DNA of 64,000 bases. Origin: Tenacibaculum sp. MAR_2009_124. GTDB taxonomy: Bacteria > Bacteroidota > Bacteroidia > Flavobacteriales > Flavobacteriaceae. Under the pieces are notes generated by a model. The model ran no database searches, had not been told where the DNA came from, and saw only the letters and a program-made list of their open reading frames with translations. The position numbers were made by a program, and so were the translations under genes. Positions 14,469-21,757 of this stretch are shown here, in pieces (the first letter of the stretch is position 1; every line of letters begins with the position of its first letter). The DNA lies in contig NZ_FNSF01000005.1 in the NCBI RefSeq assembly GCF_900105455.1, positions 930,001 through 994,000 of the forward strand, in the 5' to 3' direction.

Positions 14469-14702
14469 TTAGTTAATACTAAATCTAAAAGGTTTGTATG
14501 CTAAACTATGGTGATAAATTTCTTCGTTGGTATCAACACTAATCACTTCGTTTTTCAATATTTCAGTTATTTTCAAATTCTTTGCGATCCCAATGTTGTT
14601 TGGGTACGTGGTATATTGTATGGTATCTCCTGTTTTAGATGTTTCAATAATTTTTTTAATAGTCATGTTCTTCATTTTAATGCTGCAATTTCTGAAAGAC
14701 AT
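14469..14702 (-). CDS. Small reverse-strand phage protein
   Basis: 77 residues, no family recognised. The reverse strand is preferred because it begins right after a good -7 box (TATATTCG, 14704-14711 reading right to left) and reads as a balanced protein (SKTGDTIQYTTYPNNIGIA). The forward frames over the same bases are Phe/Ile-rich shadows. The ATG would be only one base from the -7 box, so a start further in (Met 10 or 13) is possible. After its stop codon the same frame stays open for 38 more codons. Confidence 0.5.
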   Translation of the reverse strand: MSFRNCSIKMKNMTIKKIIETSKTGDTIQYTTYPNNIGIAKNLKITEILKNEVISVDTNEEIYHHSLAYKPFRFSIN

Positions 14703-14787
14703 TCGAATATATTTTATGACATTCCGTAAAACGAAGATTTTTTAATTATCTACCCTCAAAAACAACCAATAAAACTTCTGTTTTTTT

Positions 14788-14823
14788 TGTCCTTCCTAAT
14801 TTCTAGTCGTGAATATACTTTCG
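14788..14823 (+). promoter_or_regulatory. Phage promoter copy 4 (TGTCCTT-N22-ACTTTCG)
   Basis: TGTCCTT at 14788-14794, 22 bp, then ACTTTCG at 14817-14823, four bases before ATG 14828. Transcription would begin at or near the start codon, giving a leaderless or nearly leaderless message for the portal operon. Confidence 0.6.
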
Positions 14824-14827
14824 TTGT

Positions 14828-15178
14828 ATGGATTCAATTTCGTTAAAGGAAGTATTACAGGAAATGAAAAAAACGGATAAAGAAGGGTATGCAATACCTT
14901 TTTCTTTATCAGCTTTCACGTTTAACTCAAACACTAAAAAAGGCGGTAATCTTAGGCATTACGAAAACGCCCGATTTGTAATGAGTAATAAAAAGCAAAA
15001 GCAATCATTGGAAGCTTTAACACGATCGGCTTCATTACTTCCCAAACCAAAAAAGAATCCTAGTCATTTTGAAAATGGAACTATAAACATTGAATACATG
15101 GAAAATGACAAAAGGGAGTTGCGTAAAATCAAAATACGCTTTATCAAATCGTTTAACGAAAAATTAGTGGTTTACTAA
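14828..15178 (+). CDS. Phage protein upstream of portal
   Basis: 116 residues, no family recognised. It has a helix (MDSISLKEVLQEMKKTDKE), a beta-rich middle, and a C-terminal pair of strands (ELRKIKIRFIKSFNEKLVVY). It abuts the portal gene with no gap, opening the head operon. It resembles small proteins preceding portal genes in Bacteroidetes phages, role unknown. Confidence 0.6.
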   Translation: MDSISLKEVLQEMKKTDKEGYAIPFSLSAFTFNSNTKKGGNLRHYENARFVMSNKKQKQSLEALTRSASLLPKPKKNPSHFENGTINIEYMENDKRELRKIKIRFIKSFNEKLVVY

Positions 15179-16540
15179 ATGCAGAATTTCGGAAATATAG
15201 GAATTGTAGGAGGTGGTTCGGCAGTTGTTGTTGTTAATACCAGTACAACAGTAAATACAGCAGAACCAACCAAGGTTCATGTACATACAGAAAACAAAAG
15301 CCAAGGAATTGCTTCGTGGGGATCAAATAATGATTTTCCTCAGAAGCTTTTAAAAGAAGTTCGAAAAAATGGTGCGGCAACTTCAGGACTTAGTTTGGTG
15401 AAGGATTCCATTTATGGGCGTGGTTTTATTCTGTTTCAGGAGGTTGCCGAGGAGAATAAAAATGGGGAAGAAAAAAGAAAGCTTGTTAAAACTTCATTAA
15501 GGCAGTTTCCTAAGATCAATAGCTTTTTTAAAGCAAGTCAGATGAAACGTTTTTTTAAAGATAGTATTACTGATCTTACCTATTTTGCTATTGCTTTTCC
15601 TGAGTATATTTTATCGAATGATGGCAATTCTATTGCTAGAGTTTACCGACAAAAAGCAGCGCATTGCAGATTTGAGTTAATGGAAGAAAAAACGGGATTC
15701 ATAAAAAACGTTTGGGTTTCTACCAAGTGGGCTGATGGTGTCGATTTAGATTCTGATTATGCAAAAAAGATTCCTTTAATAGATAGTTATTGGAGTGCTG
15801 AAGAAGTAAAGGAATATTGTAAAGCGAATAAAATAAAGAGTTTTGTTCGTCCGATGTTTTACACCATGCTCGATGAAAGTTACTACCCAGTAGCCTCATG
15901 GCATTCGGCATATTATTCAAAATGGATTCATGTGGCCAATAGTATTCCCGAATTTAAAAAGGCACTTTTTGAAAATCAAGTGAACATCAAGTATCATATT
16001 GAAGTTGATGAAGACTATTTCAAATCAAAATATAAGGGTTCAGATAAAGAATGGTCAGATTTTACCCTTGAAGAAAGAGCCACTACTACCAAGCAGTTTG
16101 TTGAATTTATTGATAAGTACTTAAGAGGAAGCGAAAACGCAGGGAAGTCTATCTGGTCCATGATTTATAAAGACGACCATGGAAAACCGTTTCCGGGTGT
16201 TAAAATTACAGCTATAGATGACAAGTTAAAAGATGGTAGTTTTTTGCCAGATGGAGAAGCGGCCAACTCAGAAACACTTTTTGCTATTTCTGTGGATCCT
16301 ACTTTAATCGGTGCAGGTATTCCTGGAGGAATGACCGCAGGAGGAGGAAGCGACAAGCGTGTGGCGTGGACTATTCAGTGTGCAAGAGCCAAGCCAAAAC
16401 GTGAAACTGTGCTGGAATCCTTTGAGTTTATTCAACAATACAATAATTGGGATGCTGAAATTGATGGAGCTTTTGAAGATACCCAATTAACCACTTTAGA
16501 TAAAAATCCAACAGGAACCCAAAAAGCAGCCAACGTATGA
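15179..16540 (+). CDS. Phage portal protein
   Basis: 453 residues. Evidence: size, position directly downstream of terminase-type genes in the operon, and features common to Bacteroidetes phage portals: a Gly/Val-rich N-terminus, W-x-S-x-N-D-F-P motif (GSNNDFPQKLL at about 50), an early GRGFILF strand, SWHSAYYSKWIHV in the middle, and a Gly-rich C-terminal loop (IPGGMTAGGGSDKRV) followed by a long helix. It forms the dodecameric DNA channel and docks terminase. It overlaps the next gene by 4 bp. Confidence 0.75.
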   Translation: MQNFGNIGIVGGGSAVVVVNTSTTVNTAEPTKVHVHTENKSQGIASWGSNNDFPQKLLKEVRKNGAATSGLSLVKDSIYGRGFILFQEVAEENKNGEEKRKLVKTSLRQFPKINSFFKASQMKRFFKDSITDLTYFAIAFPEYILSNDGNSIARVYRQKAAHCRFELMEEKTGFIKNVWVSTKWADGVDLDSDYAKKIPLIDSYWSAEEVKEYCKANKIKSFVRPMFYTMLDESYYPVASWHSAYYSKWIHVANSIPEFKKALFENQVNIKYHIEVDEDYFKSKYKGSDKEWSDFTLEERATTTKQFVEFIDKYLRGSENAGKSIWSMIYKDDHGKPFPGVKITAIDDKLKDGSFLPDGEAANSETLFAISVDPTLIGAGIPGGMTAGGGSDKRVAWTIQCARAKPKRETVLESFEFIQQYNNWDAEIDGAFEDTQLTTLDKNPTGTQKAANV

Positions 16541-17493
16541 TAACGAAAAATTTAGAAGATTTTAAAGAGTTCATTTCTGTAGAAAGTTCTTTCGATGGAC
16601 AAGGTTTTAAAAAAATACAACCTTTTTTAAAAAGTGTTTATCAGAATAAGTTGGTGAAGCTTATAGGAAAAGAACAAGTTATTCGCTTTACTCAGTATTC
16701 AGAGTCTGATGAAATTATCCAACAAGCCGTTAAGTTCGCAAAGGAGGTAGAAACGAACCTTGCTATGTATGACTACTCACCATTTGGAGGTGTTCAAATA
16801 ACATCAGGAGGAATTAACCGAGTAGCTCCAAGAAATCAAGAATCGGCATCTACTAATGATATTAGAGATCTACAACGCTATTATAAAAAGGCGGGGTTAA
16901 TAGCTTTGGATAATCTCTTTGAGTTAATGGAGGATAACGAGCAGTTATTTGAACCTTGGAAAAACTCGAAGCAGTACACCAAGTTTAAATCACTTCTTGT
17001 CAACAGTACTCAAGATTTCCAAGAACATTACAACATCTTTGATTCCCGTCAAACCTTTGTATCGCTGTCTAATGAATTGGAAACCGTGGAGTATCAATAC
17101 ATCATTCCTATCATCACCGAAGGAGTTTTAAAGGACTTAAAAAGGTCAACCATTGAAAACGAAGTTGTACAAGATGTAAAGAAGTACGTAAGTAAAGCTA
17201 TTGTTTTTTATACCGTTTCAAAAACATTAGGTAGTGGTATGTATTTTCAAGAAAGTGAGGGCTTTAAACTTCGTTTTGATTTGCTCGATTATGAACGTCA
17301 GTATAGTTCAAAAAGCACATTGAATGAGCATATAAAAACTCAAATAAAACAAAAGCAAGAAGAGGCTCACAATTTTTTAAAACTGGCTAAAAACCTAATT
17401 CAAGATGACTCTGAGTTATTCCCTAGCTATACACCAAAACAGAATCAAGCCCCCAGCCCATTTATTAACGGAAAAGGAGTTTTAGGATTATGA
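16537..17493 (+). CDS. Phage head/connector protein (DUF6712-like)
   Basis: 318 residues. The stretch NLAMYDYSPFGGVQITSGGI followed by a helical region with ALDNLFELMEDNEQLFEPWKNS matches a family of uncharacterised proteins (I recall it as DUF6712) that follow portal genes in Bacteroidetes siphophages. Position suggests a head or head-tail connector role. Overlaps neighbours by 4 bp on both sides, so it is tightly coupled within the operon. Confidence 0.65.
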   Translation: MITKNLEDFKEFISVESSFDGQGFKKIQPFLKSVYQNKLVKLIGKEQVIRFTQYSESDEIIQQAVKFAKEVETNLAMYDYSPFGGVQITSGGINRVAPRNQESASTNDIRDLQRYYKKAGLIALDNLFELMEDNEQLFEPWKNSKQYTKFKSLLVNSTQDFQEHYNIFDSRQTFVSLSNELETVEYQYIIPIITEGVLKDLKRSTIENEVVQDVKKYVSKAIVFYTVSKTLGSGMYFQESEGFKLRFDLLDYERQYSSKSTLNEHIKTQIKQKQEEAHNFLKLAKNLIQDDSELFPSYTPKQNQAPSPFINGKGVLGL

Positions 17494-18215
17494 TTACCGT
17501 AAGAGCAAACATAGGAGTTTCGAGAAGTCCCTCAGATACTAATGTTACTGAGGGAATAAATACTCAGGTAATTGAGTTTTTTGCCAATAATACCGATGAA
17601 TATATTGTTGATACTGGATTAGGATTAGAGCATCAACTATTAGGAATTTCAGTTGTTCAAGAATACCCAGAGGAAATTTATTATGCGATCAATCTTGTTT
17701 TGGAGGTAGTTGACAGTGGATCAGATAAAATAATTAGACTTATGAAAGCTGAGGCATCCTTGAGCTCTGTTATTGATGGTACAGATCCGTTTACCAGAGT
17801 GGGATTAACTGGTTCGATAAAAATAGCAACGCCTTCGCCTGATCTTCCTGATGTTCATCCCGTGGAGTATTCAGGCTATGGAACTTTAGATATTGTTACC
17901 ATGCCGGCTACGGAGTTTGAAAATTCAGGACGGGTTATTTTGAGTGATTTAGTACCCTATAATGTCGATTATCCATACCAGACAATAGAAGGAGAATTTT
18001 CTTATGCGAGCATTCCATGGACAGATAACCGAATGATCGATCATGTAAGCTGGTTTCATAGATATGCTTTGGAATTGCCAAGAGTACTAAGAGTTTCCGC
18101 AGGAGTAAGCGGAACTATAGGAGTACATCCACAATTAAATACCTATCAATTTCTGCTTTATTGTAATGCTCAAACAACAGCGAGAGTAACAATAGATTAT
18201 AGAACAAACCAATAA
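17490..18215 (+). CDS. Phage structural protein of unknown function
   Basis: 241 residues, beta-rich throughout and low in Lys compared with the early genes, as typical of virion proteins. It has repeated ISVVQEYPEEIYYAINLVLE and GYGTLDIVTMP strands, with no family recognised. It lies between the connector-like gene and the holin. A minor head, stopper or baseplate-associated role is possible. Confidence 0.55.
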   Translation: MITVRANIGVSRSPSDTNVTEGINTQVIEFFANNTDEYIVDTGLGLEHQLLGISVVQEYPEEIYYAINLVLEVVDSGSDKIIRLMKAEASLSSVIDGTDPFTRVGLTGSIKIATPSPDLPDVHPVEYSGYGTLDIVTMPATEFENSGRVILSDLVPYNVDYPYQTIEGEFSYASIPWTDNRMIDHVSWFHRYALELPRVLRVSAGVSGTIGVHPQLNTYQFLLYCNAQTTARVTIDYRTNQ

Positions 18216-18225
18216 ATGAAAAATA

Positions 18226-18708
18226 ATGATAACAAGTATAAATACAAAACATTTCAGAATGAAACTAAAATTATTCATCGCCCTTAGTGTAGCAGGTGGT
18301 GTTTTCTCGGACATAATAAGTCTATTCATAAAAGAGAAAAATCAGTTTTTGGCAATTTTTGCAGTAGTCGCCATAGATGTAATATTTGGAGTGATACGCT
18401 CCATTAAAAAAGGAAATTTCCAAACTCGGAAGTCTTTTAAAGGGCTATCTCGATTCGTTGCATTTTGTTGGTTGCTGGCCACGGTTTTACTTATAGAAGA
18501 TGCCTATAGTTTCGCAAGCTTCTTAAGTGAAGCCATCCTATTACCTATTCTCATCTTTCAGTTGATTTCTGTACTAAAAAACATGAGTTTGTTAGGGCTT
18601 ATAAGTAATGAAACCCTTTTGAAAATACTTAACAAGATTGATACTCATAAACATGATGAATCGAATAGTGAAAATTTTGATGATTTAAATTCTTTATCCC
18701 ATGAGTAA
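18226..18708 (+). CDS. Phage holin-like membrane protein
   Basis: 160 residues with four hydrophobic segments (about 15-33, 42-58, 80-100, 105-122) and a charged C-terminal tail. The motif FAVVAIDVIFGVIRSIKKGNF is the D-x-x-x-G-x-x-R/K type loop of the phage holin families. It directly precedes and overlaps by 8 bp a CHAP-type lysin, so it forms the lysis cassette. The start may be Met 12 (MKLKLF). Confidence 0.75.
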   Translation: MITSINTKHFRMKLKLFIALSVAGGVFSDIISLFIKEKNQFLAIFAVVAIDVIFGVIRSIKKGNFQTRKSFKGLSRFVAFCWLLATVLLIEDAYSFASFLSEAILLPILIFQLISVLKNMSLLGLISNETLLKILNKIDTHKHDESNSENFDDLNSLSHE

Positions 18709-19123
18709 AACACTAAAAATAGCCTTGTCTCAATATGGTATTCGTGAGATTAAAGGCATTAAACACAACCCAGAAGTACTTAAATATTTTAAAGTTTTAG
18801 GGTATGAAGATTCGAGGGTTACAGATGAAACCGCATGGTGCAGCGCCTTTGCCAATTGGGTATGTATGAAAGCCCAAGCTGATTATTCCGGAAAGCTTAC
18901 TGCTAGAAGTTGGCTGAAGATTGGAAAAAGAACACAAACACCAAAGCAAGGTGATATTGTAGTGCTTTGGAGAGAGAGTAAAAATAGTTGGAAAGGACAC
19001 GTAGGTTTCTTTATAAAGCAAACAGATAACTATATCTATGTTTTAGGGGGAAACCAAAAAGACCAGGTAAATATCCAAGCGTACCCAAAAAGCAGATTGT
19101 TAGAATTTAGAAAAGTGATTTAA
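18701..19123 (+). CDS. CHAP/NlpC-type endolysin (TIGR02594-like)
   Basis: 140 residues. The catalytic Cys lies in ETAWCSAFANW (Cys about 48), followed by GDIVVLWRES and then WKGHVGFFI, carrying the catalytic His (about 105), as in the TIGR02594 CHAP-like amidase/endopeptidase family. No signal peptide is present, so it depends on the holin. It is part of the lysis cassette with the holin before and spanin-like protein after. Confidence 0.8.
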   Translation: MSKTLKIALSQYGIREIKGIKHNPEVLKYFKVLGYEDSRVTDETAWCSAFANWVCMKAQADYSGKLTARSWLKIGKRTQTPKQGDIVVLWRESKNSWKGHVGFFIKQTDNYIYVLGGNQKDQVNIQAYPKSRLLEFRKVI

Positions 19124-19124
19124 T

Positions 19125-19442
19125 ATGAGTTGGAAAAATATAATTATGGGTTTGCTAGTGGGGTTGTTACTTGGTTTTATGGGCGGTTATAAGTTCGCAA
19201 CACAATTGCTAACACCGACAATTCAGGAGGCGATTAAAAAAGAATCTACGCTCATACAACATGATGTGGATTTGAATGTAGGGAAGGTTAAAAACTCAGA
19301 AGATATAAACGTTAGCATCAATCAAAAGCCTATCAACACTATTGAGAAAACAAAGGCATTTAATTCATGTGATAGTTTGTCGGTATGTGTACTTAAAAAA
19401 CACTTAACCCGAAAACAAAAAAGGCGTTTAAGAATACGATAA
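19125..19442 (+). CDS. Spanin-like single-pass membrane protein
   Basis: 105 residues. The N-terminal helix (about 5-24, GLLVGLLLGFMGGYKF) acts as an anchor, a periplasmic stretch with an ISQKP-type polar region follows, then two close Cys (CDSLSVC) and a very basic C-terminus (KKHLTRKQKRRLRIR). One base after the lysin stop. In phage lysis cassettes this slot holds an i-spanin, but no outer-membrane partner was seen nested in it. The role is inferred from position. Confidence 0.5.
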   Translation: MSWKNIIMGLLVGLLLGFMGGYKFATQLLTPTIQEAIKKESTLIQHDVDLNVGKVKNSEDINVSINQKPINTIEKTKAFNSCDSLSVCVLKKHLTRKQKRRLRIR

Positions 19443-19475
19443 TAAAAGAGGTAATCAGATCCTAAAAACTGAAAA

Positions 19476-19499
19476 GTTCTTTGACATAATTGTGGTAAG
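19476..19499. repeat. 24-bp direct repeat, left boundary of cassette 2
   Basis: Identical to 3137-3160. Here the GTGGTAAG end continues as GTGGTAAGTGGTATT, matching the inverted complement of the right boundary (19947-19961) at 14 of 15 positions. Confidence 0.8.
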
Positions 19500-19526
19500 T
19501 GGTATTATCGGGATAACAAAATGTAA

Positions 19527-19883
19527 TTATAGGTACGCAAATGTACCCAACTCACCAACTATCATGTTAGGGTCACCCGTTCTTGAAGGGTCAGTAATAA
19601 TTTCGCTTTTGTAGTTGTGTAAAAAGAAAGGAATATTATCCACATAATAAACCCGTTCTTTTAATTCAGTATTGTCTTCACACCTACAACGTTCTTTTAT
19701 GAAGGCTTCTAATTCGAAATGGTGTTTAAATTCAAATCCTTTGCGTTTCAATCCTTCGATAACAGAATCATCTAACTGTTTGTTAAGATCATTATTAAGT
19801 CTACCTATAACATCGTACATAATGTCATGATTTGGTAGTTCTATATCTTCAATATTTGTAGCTTTTATCTTAATTGGTTTCAT
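19527..19883 (-). CDS. Cassette 2 cargo protein, unknown function
   Basis: 118 residues on the reverse strand, the only gene within the second cassette. It is soluble and acidic-basic mixed, with a Cys pair CRCE at about 68-71, an aromatic segment VYYVDNIPFFLHNYKS and a C-terminal GDPNMIVGELGTF. No signal peptide or recognised domain. Unlike the cassette 1 gene, it opposes the lysis and tail operons, so it cannot be read from the left boundary element. Its own promoter was not identified. Confidence 0.6.
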   Translation of the reverse strand: MKPIKIKATNIEDIELPNHDIMYDVIGRLNNDLNKQLDDSVIEGLKRKGFEFKHHFELEAFIKERCRCEDNTELKERVYYVDNIPFFLHNYKSEIITDPSRTGDPNMIVGELGTFAYL

Positions 19884-19946
19884 GTTTATAAAGTTAAGAA
19901 TTTAAAAATTATTGCGCATGATATTCATTACTCTTTGAACCTTAAA

Positions 19947-19961
19947 AATAACACTTACCAC
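19947..19961. repeat. Right boundary element of cassette 2
   Basis: AATAACACTTACCAC, identical to 3785-3799, with a terminator 3 bp downstream. Confidence 0.75.
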
Positions 19962-19963
19962 AA

Positions 19964-19988
19964 AACACCTTTTTCAAGGTGTTTTTTT
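19964..19988 (+). terminator. Terminator closing cassette 2
   Basis: AACACCTT pairs with AAGGTGTT around TTTC or similar, then T run and ATGTC, as in cassette 1. Confidence 0.85.
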
Positions 19989-20025
19989 ATGTCAAAAATT
20001 GAAGAAATAAAAACAAGATTAGTAA

Positions 20026-20793
20026 GTGAAAATAGAATTACAAATACCCAACACATGGAATGAGCTGAGTGATTCCCAACTTAAACAAGTGGCAAGACTT
20101 TACTTTTCGCAAAGTAACCCGATACTTTTTGATATTGCCATGTTTAAAATTTTAGTAAAATGCAAATGGTATAAATTAAGATTAAGAAGGCAAGTATTAA
20201 AACTACTGAATATTGTTAGTTTATCAGAATTGAAAACCCATTACAGAGACTTTTATAAAAGCCAAAATTTAACTCGATTCATTAAGCAGGTTCATATCCA
20301 GCGTAAAAGCTTTGTAAGTCCTTCAGATAGACTTGGAAATATTACTATTGGTGAGTTTTCGGTGTTGGAAGATTTGTATTTAGGCTATCTCAATAACAAA
20401 GATAATGAGAAAGAAGATTACGGCTATGAATATCTACTTTATATGTTCGCGGTTTTGTATGTCCCCAAGGCAATAGAACGCCCAACGTTTAAAAAAGAAT
20501 TACTATCACAAAAAGCTGAACAATTTAGGAAGGTTAAAAAAGAAGAGATTCTAAGTTGTTTGTTGTCCTATATGGGATGTAGAGATTATATCGCAAGCAT
20601 ACCTAAATACGCGGCTATATTTCCAAAAGGCGAAAACAAATCAAAAAAGATTCCAACGAGTTCTGGAATAGCTGAATTAATAATAGATGTATCGGGTTCA
20701 ACCTTTGGAGATTATCATAAAACCTTCAAAACAAACCTGTACACCTTCCTTGATGATTACGCTAAAAAATTAAAAGAGTCAAAAAATGGATAG
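20026..20793 (+). CDS. Probable tail assembly chaperone / pre-tape-measure protein
   Basis: 255 residues with a GTG start. It opens MKIELQIPNTWNELSDSQLK, a start common in Bacteroidetes phage proteins located upstream of tape measure genes. The middle is helical with aromatic clusters and the C-terminal part ends with a helix (TNLYTFLDDYAKKLKESK). It overlaps the next gene by 8 bp. No frameshift site was examined in detail. Tail chaperone is inferred from position. Confidence 0.5.
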   Translation: MKIELQIPNTWNELSDSQLKQVARLYFSQSNPILFDIAMFKILVKCKWYKLRLRRQVLKLLNIVSLSELKTHYRDFYKSQNLTRFIKQVHIQRKSFVSPSDRLGNITIGEFSVLEDLYLGYLNNKDNEKEDYGYEYLLYMFAVLYVPKAIERPTFKKELLSQKAEQFRKVKKEEILSCLLSYMGCRDYIASIPKYAAIFPKGENKSKKIPTSSGIAELIIDVSGSTFGDYHKTFKTNLYTFLDDYAKKLKESKNG

Positions 20794-21301
20794 TTCTTTA
20801 ACCCATGATGAAATTATAAGTAAGCAAAAAGAAATAGCTAAAAAACATAAAGATGTACAAACCTGTTATCGTTGGAATTTTAGTGAATTTGATGGTCCTG
20901 TCAGGGATAATACTGTTTTTCCGTTAATGACGATTGAAAGTCCAACGCTTCAATTTACCAATACTGAAAGCTCACTGTTTTCAGGATATAACGGTGCTTT
21001 TAACATATTAGGAATGGATGGTGTTTATACCAATGATGTTAGTGATGAAGAAGCTATTAATAAGGTGCTGAATAATTCCCTAGAAATAGCCTTGGAGGTC
21101 TGTAAAAAGCTTATTGAAATAGATGGAGTTTATATGTTAGAAACTGGTATTAAAAATAAATGGTATTCGTCCATTGATAAGCTTTCTTTTCAACTTACTC
21201 AAATAGGCCCTGTAACCTCTAATTATCTATATGGGTATCGTTGTGAGTTTAAAATAAGTACTCCTTTTAGTACTAAGTTAAATCCTGATAAATGGCAGTA
21301 G
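20786..21301 (+). CDS. Phage tail-region protein, unknown function
   Basis: 171 residues with a mixed alpha/beta pattern, including WNFSEFDGPVRDNTVFPLMT and a C-terminal YLYGYRCEFKIST strand pair. No family was recognised. It lies between the chaperone candidate and the gp10-like protein, where tail completion or tail terminator proteins are normally encoded. The next gene starts directly after its stop. Confidence 0.5.
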   Translation: MDSSLTHDEIISKQKEIAKKHKDVQTCYRWNFSEFDGPVRDNTVFPLMTIESPTLQFTNTESSLFSGYNGAFNILGMDGVYTNDVSDEEAINKVLNNSLEIALEVCKKLIEIDGVYMLETGIKNKWYSSIDKLSFQLTQIGPVTSNYLYGYRCEFKISTPFSTKLNPDKWQ

Positions 21302-21757
21302 ATGAGTAACAAACCAATCGATAAAGTGGCTATAAAAAGAGCTGAAGGGAAAATCGGAAATAAAGCCTCATCTCTTATTCAAAATAAACTAGAAAGTGAA
21401 ATAGCGTCAACTTTCCGTAAATCTAAGAACCCAGACGAATCACTGTTGGAATCGTTGAAAGTTTCAAAGAAAATGGGAAATGTTCGCCTGTTTGGTATCC
21501 GTGTGAATATGGCAAAACATGGCTTTGTTCATCAGCATGGAGTGAATGGAGATAGGATAGGTCATGTTAAGGAAAGAAATATTCCGAGAAAGACTTTTTA
21601 TACTGTAAAGGAGCATGGGATGATACTGAGAAAACAACCATTTATTGAAATGGCGGTTGAAAGTAGTGGTGCTTTTGAATATGTATTTAATGAGTTAGGG
21701 AAGTTGAGAATGAAAGAGGTCGAACTGATGTTTGGTAACCAATTAAAAGTAAAGTAA
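21302..21757 (+). CDS. HK97 gp10-like tail protein
   Basis: 151 residues. The middle (MAKHGFVHQHGVNG, then RNIPRKTFYTVKE, then LRKQPFIEMAVE) has the H-x-x-H-G and PRxF features typical of gp10-like minor tail or head-tail joining proteins. Its stop overlaps the tape measure ATG (TAATG). Confidence 0.6.
   Translation: MSNKPIDKVAIKRAEGKIGNKASSLIQNKLESEIASTFRKSKNPDESLLESLKVSKKMGNVRLFGIRVNMAKHGFVHQHGVNGDRIGHVKERNIPRKTFYTVKEHGMILRKQPFIEMAVESSGAFEYVFNELGKLRMKEVELMFGNQLKVK

Noticed and set aside
14508..14745. Two forward frames opposite the 77-residue reverse gene
   Set aside because: Phe/Ile/Val-rich shadow of the reverse coding strand, which has the better composition and a -7 box.
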